Below, piece after piece: positions 1-8,067 of a stretch of DNA of 45,806 bases (positions are counted from its first letter, which is position 1; each line of letters opens with the position of its first letter). Source of the stretch: an uncultured Bacteroidales bacterium (lineage in GTDB: Bacteria > Bacteroidota > Bacteroidia > Bacteroidales > UBA932); the NCBI GenBank assembly GCA_902491795.1, contig CABUIX010000010.1, positions 1-45,806 on the forward strand, in the 5' to 3' direction. A model generated the notes under the pieces. That model ran no database searches, had not been told where the DNA came from, and worked only from the letters and a program-made list of their open reading frames with translations. A program made the translations under genes and the position numbers.

Positions 1-50
1 TAAGCCAGGGAATCAACTTTGCGAAAAAACAGGGAGAGGGATATTGCATA

Positions 51-1115
51 TTACAGGCGGAGATCCTCGATGTTCTCGGGCGTGTAGTAGTCGTACCACT
101 CCTGAGTGTTGTGCACACGCAGCCACTTCTCCGGTGAGGACAGGCGGCGGTACGCCGAGAATGAACCGTGGGTGTGGACGGAGTTGGTATAGCTTGCCAC
201 AACGTACGCCGGAATCTCAATGTTCTCCACACGGGCTGACTTGTCCTCCCAGTAATCGCACATGAACGGCTTCTCGACTATCATTCGCGGCTGGTCCTCA
301 AGCATCCCGTGCTCCGAAGAGAACGTCTCCGCAATCATCTCCGGGAACTCTGGCGCAGGTATGCCTCCCCTGGTCCCTGATTCCCTGTAGTGGTCGCAGA
401 AGCCTTCCCAAGGAGCAATCGCGGCAAGATGCTCCGGCTTCTCAGCTGCAATGAACCACTGCGACACGGCAAGCCAGGAATTGCCTGACATCCCGACCTT
501 GCCGTTGCACCAGTCGCGCGATGCGATCCAGTCAATGACGTCACAGCCGTCCAGAGCATCCTCGTGACCCCAGTACAGCAGGTTCCCTTCGGACATGTAT
601 GCTCCGCGCTTGTCGACATTCACCACCACATATCCGTGAGAGACCCAATAAGCCGGATCGGGTCCCTCGAACTTCTCAAGTCCGGACGTGGCGCTCACCG
701 GAACACCGGAACGCATAGGAACGTCGTCGAGCATCTGTCCACCGATCTCCTTTCCGTAAGGACTCCATGCGAGTATCGCAGGATACTTCCCTTCTTCAAC
801 GGGACGGAACACGTCCGCATATATCGTGACACTGTCGCGGAGCATTATAGGGACATCGCGCTCCAGCAGAATGTCACAGCTCAAAGGCTTGGCACCTTCC
901 CTGCGGACGCTCCCCTCCTTCAGCACGAGAGTCTCCTGTCTGAAACCCGGATAACGCACGCGGTCGGCACTCACCGGCAGCGCCTTGCGCAAAGGCACGG
1001 TGATTTCGTTGCCTTCAGCATCATGAATGACTGCTGTCTGCCGCTGCTCGGAAACATTCTGCCCACAGGCGGCGAGAAGCAGCATAAAGCCCGAACAAAT
1101 CCAAATTCTTTTCAT
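51..1115 (-). CDS. CocE/NonD-type (S15-like) hydrolase lipoprotein, C-terminally truncated
   Basis: This is a predicted exported alpha/beta hydrolase of the CocE/NonD (X-Pro dipeptidyl-peptidase S15-like) family, which cleaves acyl or peptide substrates. The start chosen at 1115 gives a lipoprotein signal (hydrophobic stretch ending LLLAAC, Cys17). The usual family blocks are present: TIYADVFRP near residue 97, NVDKRGAYMSEG near 167, and the nucleophile elbow GMSGNSWLA near 208 with Ser213 as probable nucleophile. The protein is only 354 aa and stops just after the block WLRVHNTQEW, at DYYTPENIEDLRL. Relatives normally continue there into a lid and a C-terminal jelly-roll domain, to roughly 600 aa. 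None of the three frames in the remaining 50 bases resembles the expected continuation, so the gene seems truncated or joined to foreign sequence. It is divergent from the AraC gene at 1239, its likely regulator. Confidence 0.75.
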   Translation of the reverse strand: MKRIWICSGFMLLLAACGQNVSEQRQTAVIHDAEGNEITVPLRKALPVSADRVRYPGFRQETLVLKEGSVRREGAKPLSCDILLERDVPIMLRDSVTIYADVFRPVEEGKYPAILAWSPYGKEIGGQMLDDVPMRSGVPVSATSGLEKFEGPDPAYWVSHGYVVVNVDKRGAYMSEGNLLYWGHEDALDGCDVIDWIASRDWCNGKVGMSGNSWLAVSQWFIAAEKPEHLAAIAPWEGFCDHYRESGTRGGIPAPEFPEMIAETFSSEHGMLEDQPRMIVEKPFMCDYWEDKSARVENIEIPAYVVASYTNSVHTHGSFSAYRRLSSPEKWLRVHNTQEWYDYYTPENIEDLRL

Positions 1116-1186
1116 AATCCAATATTTTTTGATGCCGCAAAATTCGCAAATCATCTCCGGTATACGCTGTTCAATCAGCGACCGCA

Positions 1187-1218
1187 ATTGGTCAAATACG
1201 GAACAAACGCTACCTTTG
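1187..1218 (+). promoter_or_regulatory. Bacteroidota promoter for the AraC gene
   Basis: A -7 box TACCTTTG at 1211-1218 fits the Bacteroidota consensus TAnnTTTG. An ATTG lies 20 bases upstream (1187-1190) at the usual -33 spacing. The ATG of the AraC gene is 20 bases downstream of the box, which also supports starting that gene at 1239 and not further upstream. Confidence 0.6.
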
Positions 1219-1238
1219 CAGCAGAGACAGGCAACGAT

Positions 1239-2144
1239 ATGGACGGAAAAATCATAAGACTCAGCGAACTCACGGCATACCACCACATAAAAGAAGTCTA
1301 CAAGGACAGCCTTGCATGCTTCCGGCTCGACAACCGGTTGGTGAATATCGACACAATTCCTCCGGTATTCGCCGACATGTTCTCATTTCTGATGACCGTG
1401 TCGGGAACAGCCACCTTCACAGTCAACGGCACCAGCCTCACCACAGGAAGAGGCGACCTGCTTCTGCTCTCACCGAGCACTCTCGTCGCAATCACAGGGC
1501 AAAGCCGGGACTTCGAGGCCATGAACCTGCTGTGCGAGCGCAGCCTTTTCGAGCACATGATGTCAGAATCCGATGCTTACCAGTCATATTCGCTTTTCTT
1601 CTGCAGAACCGGACTTCCGGTTCTGCATCTCACGCAAATGCAGGCGGACTGCATAACCGCAACCATGCGGCAGATATCGGCCACCATCTTCACTCAGCAG
1701 GCATACCGTCAGCAGATCCTGAGCCATCAGCTTCACACACTGATGCTGCAGGCGCTGGGACCGGTGGAAGAAAGGATGACGGCTCTCCCTCCGGCACTCA
1801 ACCACGATGAAACCCTGTTCCACAACTTCATCAACCTGCTCGTCCGGCACTACCGGGAGGAACACTACATAGGATTCTACGCCCGGGGGCTATGCATCTC
1901 AAGCACCTACCTCTCGCGTGTAGTGTGCAAGGTCACGCAGAAAACAGCCGGATACTTCATCACCGGGCTGCTCTACGGCGAGGCCTGCCGCCTGCTGGCG
2001 CGTACCGACAAGACCATACAGACAATAGCCGCCGAGCTGCATTTCTCAGACCAGTCGGCCTTCGGCAAATTCTTCAAGACCAACTCAGGAATCTCCCCGC
2101 AACAATACAGGATGGAGCAGCAGAGCCGTCCATCTTCAGTATAA
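1239..2144 (+). CDS. AraC-family transcriptional regulator
   Basis: This is a 301-aa cytoplasmic DNA-binding regulator. The N-terminal part (about residues 1-170) is a cupin-like ligand-sensing domain, seen in the strand-rich run FTVNGTSLTTGRGDLLLLSP. The C-terminal 100 residues hold the double helix-turn-helix of the AraC/XylS family; ISSTYLSRVVCK is the first recognition region, and FSDQSAFGKFFKTNSGISP the family signature before QQYR. The open frame runs much further upstream, but that part is the antisense of the hydrolase gene; the ATG at 1239 lies just behind a good promoter. The gene is divergent from the truncated hydrolase, so control of that hydrolase is the simplest guess. The inducer is unknown. 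Confidence 0.88.
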   Translation: MDGKIIRLSELTAYHHIKEVYKDSLACFRLDNRLVNIDTIPPVFADMFSFLMTVSGTATFTVNGTSLTTGRGDLLLLSPSTLVAITGQSRDFEAMNLLCERSLFEHMMSESDAYQSYSLFFCRTGLPVLHLTQMQADCITATMRQISATIFTQQAYRQQILSHQLHTLMLQALGPVEERMTALPPALNHDETLFHNFINLLVRHYREEHYIGFYARGLCISSTYLSRVVCKVTQKTAGYFITGLLYGEACRLLARTDKTIQTIAAELHFSDQSAFGKFFKTNSGISPQQYRMEQQSRPSSV

Positions 2145-2150
2145 TCTTCC

Positions 2151-2158
2151 TATCTTTG
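2151..2158 (+). promoter_or_regulatory. -7 promoter box for pgeF
   Basis: TATCTTTG matches the Bacteroidota -7 consensus TAnnTTTG and lies 26 bases upstream of the pgeF ATG, just after the AraC stop codon. No convincing -33 element was identified. Confidence 0.55.
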
Positions 2159-2184
2159 CACCCTGAAAACCTGAAGACCAACCA

Positions 2185-2886
2185 ATGGAAGAATCCTTTC
2201 TGAAATACATGCTAGGCGAAGGCGTCCTTGCATTCACCTGCGGCAGGGACTGCCCTCTCCCCTTCCCAGTCATACAGGCGCACCAGACGCACTCAGCAAG
2301 CATCGCCCGCATCGACAGTCCGGACGTGAGGCCCGGCAGCCTTGAAGGCATTGACGCGCTCATTACCGACCTTCCCGGCATTGCTATAGGCGTCAGGACA
2401 GCCGACTGCATTCCCGTCCTGCTGTATGACCCCGTGAACAGGACCGCGGGTGCCGTGCACAGCGGATGGAGAGGCACCATTGAAAGAATCACGGAGAAGG
2501 CCATTGCCGAGATGGTGCTGCACTACAGGAGCAATCCTGCAGACATAAGGGCGGCAGTCGGTCCCGGAATCGGCTTCGGAAGTTACCAGGTCGGAGAAGA
2601 AGTGGCCATGGCCTTCAAGAAGGCCGGCTTCCCTATGGACAGGATATGGGATTTCCGCGGCCCTAGGCAGGAGGGCTCAATGTCGGGAGGGCACCATCTC
2701 GACCTCAAGGAATGCGTGCGCATCTCTCTGGAAAATTGCGGCCTTGACCCGGCAAACATCACTGTCTCCGAGATCGACACCTTCACCGATTCCCGCTTCT
2801 ACTCCGCCCGCAGGGAAGGAACGCACTGCGGAAGGAACATCAACGCCATCAAAATTCTGGAAGACAGCAGCATCCCAAGCCGCTGA
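2185..2886 (+). CDS. pgeF: Peptidoglycan editing factor PgeF / YfiH-family (DUF152, laccase-domain) protein
   Basis: This 233-aa protein belongs to the YfiH/DUF152 family, formerly called polyphenol oxidase or laccase domain. Members act as purine nucleoside phosphorylase/adenosine deaminase-type enzymes or, as PgeF in E. coli, keep wrong amino acids out of peptidoglycan precursors. Diagnostic blocks are VIQAHQTHS near residue 30, RTADCIPVLLYDP near 72, the hallmark GAVHSGWRGT near 90, VGPGIGFGSYQVGEEV near 126, and FYSARREGTHCGRN near the end. The conserved His and Cys of the metal site (the His of HSGWRG and the Cys of ADC) are visible. The length is normal for the family. It has its own promoter and is probably monocistronic. 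The family call is firm; the precise substrate is not shown by the sequence. Confidence 0.9.
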   Translation: MEESFLKYMLGEGVLAFTCGRDCPLPFPVIQAHQTHSASIARIDSPDVRPGSLEGIDALITDLPGIAIGVRTADCIPVLLYDPVNRTAGAVHSGWRGTIERITEKAIAEMVLHYRSNPADIRAAVGPGIGFGSYQVGEEVAMAFKKAGFPMDRIWDFRGPRQEGSMSGGHHLDLKECVRISLENCGLDPANITVSEIDTFTDSRFYSARREGTHCGRNINAIKILEDSSIPSR

Positions 2887-2979
2887 TTCTCACGGCACAA
2901 TTCCTGCAGGCACTTCCCCGGACCCCGCGCTGCCAGACGTTTTCGAAAAACCGGTGGCATTTGTCTAAAAATAAAATCC

Positions 2980-2987
2980 TACATTTG
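2980..2987 (+). promoter_or_regulatory. -7 promoter box for the hdr operon
   Basis: TACATTTG fits TAnnTTTG and lies 23 bases before the first ATG of the heterodisulfide-reductase-like operon. A TTTG occurs at 2960-2963, somewhat closer than the ideal -33 spacing. Confidence 0.55.
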
Positions 2988-3010
2988 TGGGATTACGTTA
3001 AACACGGATT

Positions 3011-3709
3011 ATGGGTAAACTCTACGACGAACTGACCAAGGACTACAGGGTGAAGGAAGGGCTCAAGACCTGCATCAACTGCGGCACCTGCACCGCCATC
3101 TGCCCTGCAGCCGAGTTCTACCGCTACGACCCGCGCAAGATAGTTGATACGGTACAGAGCAAGAACGAGGCTGAAATAGAGAACCTCCTGAAGAGCGACA
3201 CCATCTGGTACTGCGGTGAATGCATGTCCTGCGTGACAAGATGCCCCCGCAAGAACGGTCCCGGACTGGTGATAATGGCTCTGCGCAACCTTTCCGCAAA
3301 GCTCGGCTACTTCACCTGCTCCGAAAAGGGACGCCAGCTGCTCCCCCTCACCCGCATGCTCACGGGCAACATCCTCAAATACGGCTACTGCATATATCCC
3401 GAAACTTTCCGCTGGGAGGACCACATCGAATCCGGCCCGGTATGGAAATGGCATACCGAGCACCTCAGGGACAGCCTCGAACGCCTGGGAGCCAACTACC
3501 AGGGCGAGGGCCCCGGAGTTCTGAGGAAAATCCCTCAGGAATCGCTAGACGAACTCAAGAGCATCTTCGACGTGACTGGCGGCACCGAAAGGATAGAGAC
3601 CGTCGAGAAATACTCCAGGATGAAAGCCGACGAAATGGGTCTCAGCATGGAGGAATACGAGAGGATGGCATTCGAGAAAAACTCTCCCGGGCACCTCAAC
3701 GAGGAATAA
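3011..3709 (+). CDS. HdrC-like [4Fe-4S] dicluster protein (first of two)
   Basis: This 232-aa cytoplasmic iron-sulfur protein is the first gene of the hdr-like operon. Two four-cysteine ferredoxin motifs are visible: C21-x2-C24-x2-C27-x3-C31 (CINCGTCTAICP) and C68-x2-C71-x2-C74-x3-C78 (CGECMSCVTRCP). This is the electron-wire arrangement of heterodisulfide reductase subunit C. The C-terminal 130 residues have no cysteine motif and end in a charged helical region; this tail is longer than in a minimal HdrC. HdrC passes electrons between the flavin subunit HdrA and the HdrB catalytic subunit. The HdrB-like gene follows after 39 bases. A link to methanogen CoM-CoB chemistry is not implied, since bacterial relatives use other, mostly unknown, disulfide or thiol substrates. 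Confidence 0.85.
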   Translation: MGKLYDELTKDYRVKEGLKTCINCGTCTAICPAAEFYRYDPRKIVDTVQSKNEAEIENLLKSDTIWYCGECMSCVTRCPRKNGPGLVIMALRNLSAKLGYFTCSEKGRQLLPLTRMLTGNILKYGYCIYPETFRWEDHIESGPVWKWHTEHLRDSLERLGANYQGEGPGVLRKIPQESLDELKSIFDVTGGTERIETVEKYSRMKADEMGLSMEEYERMAFEKNSPGHLNEE

Positions 3710-3748
3710 TTCACACGACAAGGCAACACACACTGAAACACCAGCAAC

Positions 3749-4819
3749 ATGATATACCAAGGCAAACAGAAGATATGGGCAGACTACCAGAAAGAGATTC
3801 CCGATGATCACTGGTTCTACGTGAGGAGCTGCATCAGGCAGAATTTCTTCCCTGGAGCGGAGAGGATGTTCCTCGAAATATGCCGCGGAGTGCTAGGAAA
3901 GGACTTCTACGAGACAGCAAGCCACACCACCTGCGGCGGAATCGCCTATCACTGCGACACCATCCCCCAGGAAACCGCGATGACCATAGTCGCAAGGCAG
4001 TTCTCGCTGATGACCGAAGCCGGCTACGAGAACTACGTCGCATCCTGCATCACCTCCTTCGGCAACTACATCGAGATTCTGGAGACCTGGAACGAGTTTC
4101 CCGAACTTGAGACAAGGATACGTGAGCTGCTGTGGAAAGCCTGCCGAAGGGAATTCAAGAAGCCCAAATACGTCGCCCACGCGAGCGACATAATATACAA
4201 GTACCGCAACCTCATAGCCGAGAAGGCCATGTACCGCCTTGTGAACAAGCGGACAGGCGAGCCGCTGAAAGTCGTGGAGCACATCGGCTGCCACTACTCG
4301 AAGATGTTCCCATCAAAGGGAGTCGGAGGCGCCGAATATCCCTATGTCCTCTGCGGCATGGTCGAGGCCTGGGGAGGAAGCGTCATCGACTATCCGGAGC
4401 GCCGACACTGCTGCGGCTACGGGTTCAGGCAGTACCACGTCAAGGCAAACCGCGGGTATTCGCTCTCCAACACCTACAAGAAGTTCGAATCAATGGAGCC
4501 CTACCACCCCGACATGATCATCACCAACTGCCCCGGATGTCCCTACTTCCTGGACCGCTGGCAGTACGTGATTGCCGAGACCGAAGGCAAGACCTACGGC
4601 GAGAACGGCTACGGCATCCCCGTATTCACCTATGAGGAAGTTGCCGGACTGCTGCTGGGCTACGACCCCTGGGATCTCGGACTGCAGCTGCACCAGGTGG
4701 CAGTTGAGCCTCTGCTCGACAAGATAGGAATACAGTACAAGCCGGAAGACAAATACAAGGGAGTCAACAGGAAAGACATCATGAAGCCCGAACTCCCGGG
4801 CATCCTCAGATGTTGCTGA
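3749..4819 (+). CDS. HdrB-like CCG-domain subunit
   Basis: This 356-aa protein resembles heterodisulfide reductase subunit B, which holds non-cubane [4Fe-4S] clusters in CCG domains and reduces a disulfide. The C-terminal CCG motif is complete: a Cys in HIGCHYSK, 39 residues, CC in RHCCGYG, 38 residues, then CPGC. The N-terminal CCG copy keeps the spacing but is worn: C28, 33 residues, Thr61-Cys62 in place of CC, 37 residues, then C100-ITS in place of CxxC. One non-cubane cluster therefore seems secure and the other doubtful. The gene sits between HdrC-like and HdrA-like genes and ends 17 bases before the HdrA start, so it is co-transcribed. The physiological substrate is unknown. Confidence 0.85.
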   Translation: MIYQGKQKIWADYQKEIPDDHWFYVRSCIRQNFFPGAERMFLEICRGVLGKDFYETASHTTCGGIAYHCDTIPQETAMTIVARQFSLMTEAGYENYVASCITSFGNYIEILETWNEFPELETRIRELLWKACRREFKKPKYVAHASDIIYKYRNLIAEKAMYRLVNKRTGEPLKVVEHIGCHYSKMFPSKGVGGAEYPYVLCGMVEAWGGSVIDYPERRHCCGYGFRQYHVKANRGYSLSNTYKKFESMEPYHPDMIITNCPGCPYFLDRWQYVIAETEGKTYGENGYGIPVFTYEEVAGLLLGYDPWDLGLQLHQVAVEPLLDKIGIQYKPEDKYKGVNRKDIMKPELPGILRCC

Positions 4820-4836
4820 AACATAACGACAACAGG

Positions 4837-5853
4837 ATGAAACAGAACATTGTCATAGTGGGCGGAGGAATCGCGGGACTTCAGGCGGCAAAGAGGCTGC
4901 TGCGGCTCGGATACTGCCCCATCATAGTGGAGAAGCAGGACAGGCTCGGAGGGCACGTGGCAGACTGGCACTGCCTTTTCCCCGACCTGACCCCAGCCAG
5001 GGACATCGTCTCGGGACTCATCGAGGACGCCTCCGACGCAAACATATTTCTCGACACAGAGATCTCCTTCATGAACCGCCTCCGCGACAGCTACAACATC
5101 ATGCTGTCCAACGGGGTTTCCGTGATCGCCAAGACCATACTCTTCACTACCGGATTCTCGCTCTTCGATGCATCCAAGAAGGAAGAGTACGGCTACGGCA
5201 TATACGACAGGGTAATCACCAACAGCGACCTTGAACATTGGTTCAACGACGGCAGCGACAGGCGGATTGACAATTCCGACCTGAAGGCCATCGGCTTCGT
5301 GCACTGCGTGGGCTCGCGTGACGAGAAAGCCCGCAACTCCCAATGCTCCAAGGTATGCTGCATCACTGCGGTCAAGCAGGCTATCGAGATGAAGAAAAAA
5401 TTTCCCGATGCTGCCGTCTACTGCTTCTACATGGATCTCAGGATGTACGGCAAGAAGTTCGAGGACTTCTACATCTCAGCACAGAGGGACTACGGCATAC
5501 GCTTCATCAGGGGCAGGGTCTCCGAAGTGAGCGAAAACATCGACGGACAGGTGGTCGTGAAGGCCGAGGACACCCTTGCAGGCAAGCCCATCAAGGTCAC
5601 GCTGGACCTGCTGGTGCTGATGGCCGGCATGGTCTGCGGCAGCGACACTTCCTCCCTCGCATCGATGCTCCGGATTCCAGTGGACTCCGACGGCTTCTTC
5701 AAGAGCCGCAGCAACATAAGCGGGATCGTGCAGTCCCCCGTCGGAGGAATCTTCTATGCCGGCGCCTGCACCGGACCCAAGACCATCCCGGAGACCCTCG
5801 CCGAGGCTGACTCAGCCGCACTCGAAATTGACTCCTTCCTGAAGAAATCATAA
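4837..5853 (+). CDS. HdrA-like FAD subunit, short form
   Basis: This 338-aa flavoprotein corresponds to the core of heterodisulfide reductase subunit A. It opens with a dinucleotide-binding fold (VIVGGGIAGLQAAKRL, residues 6-21), then EKQDRLGGHVADWHCLFPD with the HdrA-specific loop. The cluster motif HCVGSRDEKARNSQCSKVCC gives cysteines at 157, 170, 174 and 175, as in HdrA. A second FAD-contact block, GIFYAGACTGPKTIPETLAEA, lies near the C terminus. Full-length HdrA carries extra ferredoxin domains; they are absent here, so this is the short, QmoA-like size class. I start it at 4837 (MKQNIVIVGGG) because that ATG directly precedes the FAD motif; the upstream ATG at 4810 would overlap hdrB. 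In a complex with both HdrC-like proteins it would be the electron hub. Confidence 0.87.
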   Translation: MKQNIVIVGGGIAGLQAAKRLLRLGYCPIIVEKQDRLGGHVADWHCLFPDLTPARDIVSGLIEDASDANIFLDTEISFMNRLRDSYNIMLSNGVSVIAKTILFTTGFSLFDASKKEEYGYGIYDRVITNSDLEHWFNDGSDRRIDNSDLKAIGFVHCVGSRDEKARNSQCSKVCCITAVKQAIEMKKKFPDAAVYCFYMDLRMYGKKFEDFYISAQRDYGIRFIRGRVSEVSENIDGQVVVKAEDTLAGKPIKVTLDLLVLMAGMVCGSDTSSLASMLRIPVDSDGFFKSRSNISGIVQSPVGGIFYAGACTGPKTIPETLAEADSAALEIDSFLKKS

Positions 5854-5863
5854 CGCGCGCGAC

Positions 5864-6196
5864 ATGGGAAACATATTCGGATTCGGCATATCCCCAAGCT
5901 CGACAATCAACATGGACAAGGTGGACTTCACCCTGTTCAACAAGCTTCACGAGCTGGAACCCGACGCGTGGAAATGCATGTCGTGCGGCTCCTGCAGCGC
6001 TACCTGCCCTGCCGGGACATTCAGCGGAATGAGCTTGAGGAAGGTTCTGCACTGTCTCCAGCGCGGCAAGGAAAAAGAAGCCGTGAGCATGCTCAGATGC
6101 TGCATGCTCTGCGGGAAATGCACCATCGTGTGCCCCCGCGGCATCAACACCAGGCATCTGATACTGTCAATCTGCAAACTGTACAAGGAGGACTGA
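5864..6196 (+). CDS. HdrC-like [4Fe-4S] dicluster protein (second, short)
   Basis: This 110-aa iron-sulfur protein has two ferredoxin motifs: C38-x2-C41-x2-C44-x3-C48 (CMSCGSCSATCP) and C80-x2-C83-x2-C86-x3-C90 (CMLCGKCTIVCP). It has no membrane segment and is close to the minimal HdrC size. It starts 10 bases after hdrA and its coding end contains the ribosome binding site of the next gene, so translation of the two is likely coupled. Its place between the flavin subunit and the membrane subunit suggests that it carries electrons between them, while the longer HdrC-like protein encoded first serves HdrB. That division of labour is inference. Confidence 0.85.
   Translation: MGNIFGFGISPSSTINMDKVDFTLFNKLHELEPDAWKCMSCGSCSATCPAGTFSGMSLRKVLHCLQRGKEKEAVSMLRCCMLCGKCTIVCPRGINTRHLILSICKLYKED
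6185..6191 (+). promoter_or_regulatory. Strong Shine-Dalgarno site deciding a GTG start
   Basis: AAGGAGG lies 6 bases upstream of a GTG at 6198, inside the last codons of the preceding gene. Such a full Shine-Dalgarno match is uncommon in Bacteroidota and supports the GTG start of the membrane subunit. Confidence 0.6.
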
Positions 6197-6197
6197 G

Positions 6198-8012
6198 GTG
6201 AGAGAGAGATTTCCGTCGGGATACAACGACTTCGTGCTGCCCTTCCTGATCGGGATGGCATTCGTCATATCGTACTGCCTGTTCGCGCTGGTGAGAATAC
6301 TTCTCCAGCTGCCGGCCGACGACAGGAAACGCTTCCTGAAGTCGCTCATAACTCCGAAGACCATGGTGAAGAACGTCAAGGACATCTTCTGCGACTGCAT
6401 CTTTCACGTGAAGATATGGAAACGCAACAAGCTTCTGGGCTACATGCACTCCAGCATAGCGTTCGGATGGTTCATGCTGATCGTCGTCGGGCACATCGAG
6501 GTGATGCTCTACACTCCCCACCGCGTCAAGCTGCTCTACTACCCTATATTCTTCCGCTACTTCGTCGCCGAGACCGATAACACGATGCAAGGAGCCGTGC
6601 TCTTCTTCCTGATGGACTTCTTCCTGCTGATGGTGCTCAGCGGCATCGCGCTCGCGATGATAAAGCGCATCCGCTCCCGCCTCTTCGGCATGCGGCGCAC
6701 CACAAGGCTGAGTTTCCTCGACATGATAGGTCTGTATTCGCTGTGGGCGATCTTCCCGCTGCGCCTGCTCGCCGAGGGATTCACCGCAAACATCAGCGGA
6801 GGCTCCTTCCTCACAAAGTCGCTGAACCACCTGTTCTCGGCCTTCCTCAGCGACACGACCAACATCATCCCGTGCTGGTGGGCATACTCCTGCGCTCTCG
6901 GGATATTCTTCGTGGTGCTTCCGTTCACCCGCTACATGCACATCCCCTCGGAAATACTGCTGATTCCGATGCGCAACGCCGGAATCAAGATCCGCAATGC
7001 CCGCAAGGGTCTGGCGAAAGCGCAGGTATATTCCTGCCCGAGCTGCGGACTCTGCATTGACGCGTGTCCGATGAGTGTCCAGAAGGCCAACACCCGGGAC
7101 ACCACGGTCTATCTGAACCGGCAGATCCGCCGCGGCAACGAACGCCGGATCGAGGAGATAAGCGACAAATGCCTGCTTTGCGGCAAGTGCACGGCTGTGT
7201 GCCCCGTGGGTGTTGAGGGCGACAAGCTGCGCATTGCCCAGAGATCAATACGCCGCTACGGCATCAATCCGGACTACACCGCAATTGACACTGCTCCGCT
7301 CTCCACCGACAGCCATGGCAAGGTCCTCTATTACGCCGGATGCATGACAGCCCTGACCCCGTCAATCAAAAAGGCAATGGAATCGCTGCTGCGCAAGGCA
7401 GGAGTCGAATATGAGCTGATGGACAAGGACGGAGGAATCTGCTGCGGACGCCCGATGTGGATGGCCGGACGCATCAACCAGGCGAAGCAGATGGTCGAGA
7501 AGAACACCGAGATCATCCGCAACTCCGGTGCGGACACCCTGCTGCTGACCTGCCCGATATGTTACCGCATCTTCAGGGAGAAATACAGGCTTGACGGCAT
7601 CCGGATCGTGCACCATACCGAATTCATCGAGAGTCTGGTGAACGAAGGACGCCTCAGCATCAGCACCGGAAGCCAGACCTATGTCTACCACGACCCGTGC
7701 GAACTCGGGCGCGGATGCGGAATATACGAGCAGCCGCGAAACGTCCTGCGCCATGCCGGCACTCTGGTCGAGGCAGCCAAGAGCCGCAAGGAGAGCATCT
7801 GCTGCGGAGGAAGCGTCGGAAGCCTAACGCTGGGGTTTGAGAAACGCAGGGTAATCACCGAGAACGCCCTCAGCAACCTCACCGTGGCCTCCCCCGACGT
7901 GATCGTGACCGCGTGCCCGCTGTGCCTCAACACCTTCAGCCGCTACGCCGACAGGAAGGTCGAGGACCTGGCAGAGACCGTGGACAGGAACTCGGGACCC
8001 GACAATCGGTAA
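6198..8012 (+). CDS. Membrane HdrE-HdrD / DsrMK-like fusion protein
   Basis: This 604-aa protein joins a NarI/DsrM-like membrane domain to a HdrD/DsrK-like catalytic domain. About five hydrophobic segments lie at residues 12-38, 82-106, 132-155, 172-195 and 222-245. Histidines at 84, 99 and 248 (YMHSS, VGHIE, YMHIP) are candidate haem b ligands. Two ferredoxin motifs follow (CPSCGLCIDACP from 280, CLLCGKCTAVCP from 325). Then come two complete CCG motifs: C382, CC 415-416, CPIC 452-455; and C501, CC 535-536, CPLC 573-576. The start is GTG with a strong ribosome binding site. It would exchange electrons between membrane quinone and a cytoplasmic thiol/disulfide couple. Fusion of the membrane and CCG parts is the notable point, since DsrM and DsrK are usually separate. 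It ends the operon. Confidence 0.85.
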   Translation: MRERFPSGYNDFVLPFLIGMAFVISYCLFALVRILLQLPADDRKRFLKSLITPKTMVKNVKDIFCDCIFHVKIWKRNKLLGYMHSSIAFGWFMLIVVGHIEVMLYTPHRVKLLYYPIFFRYFVAETDNTMQGAVLFFLMDFFLLMVLSGIALAMIKRIRSRLFGMRRTTRLSFLDMIGLYSLWAIFPLRLLAEGFTANISGGSFLTKSLNHLFSAFLSDTTNIIPCWWAYSCALGIFFVVLPFTRYMHIPSEILLIPMRNAGIKIRNARKGLAKAQVYSCPSCGLCIDACPMSVQKANTRDTTVYLNRQIRRGNERRIEEISDKCLLCGKCTAVCPVGVEGDKLRIAQRSIRRYGINPDYTAIDTAPLSTDSHGKVLYYAGCMTALTPSIKKAMESLLRKAGVEYELMDKDGGICCGRPMWMAGRINQAKQMVEKNTEIIRNSGADTLLLTCPICYRIFREKYRLDGIRIVHHTEFIESLVNEGRLSISTGSQTYVYHDPCELGRGCGIYEQPRNVLRHAGTLVEAAKSRKESICCGGSVGSLTLGFEKRRVITENALSNLTVASPDVIVTACPLCLNTFSRYADRKVEDLAETVDRNSGPDNR

Positions 8013-8041
8013 ATTTCCCTGCATAAACCGCGCAAATTCGC

Positions 8042-8049
8042 TATCTTTG
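8042..8049 (+). promoter_or_regulatory. -7 promoter box for the hydrolase-rhamnosidase unit
   Basis: TATCTTTG at the consensus -7 pattern lies 18 bases before the ATG at 8068. It shows that a new transcript starts after the hdr operon. Confidence 0.55.
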
Positions 8050-8067
8050 GGCCAAAGACCAATCACC

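Noticed and set aside
564..1238. N-terminal extension of the AraC open frame
   Set aside because: The extension is antisense to the hydrolase gene, and the promoter at 1211-1218 lies inside it; the real start is 1239.
3011..8012. Methanogen-type CoM-CoB heterodisulfide reductase
   Set aside because: The host signs are Bacteroidota and no coenzyme M or B genes are present; only the redox architecture is shared.
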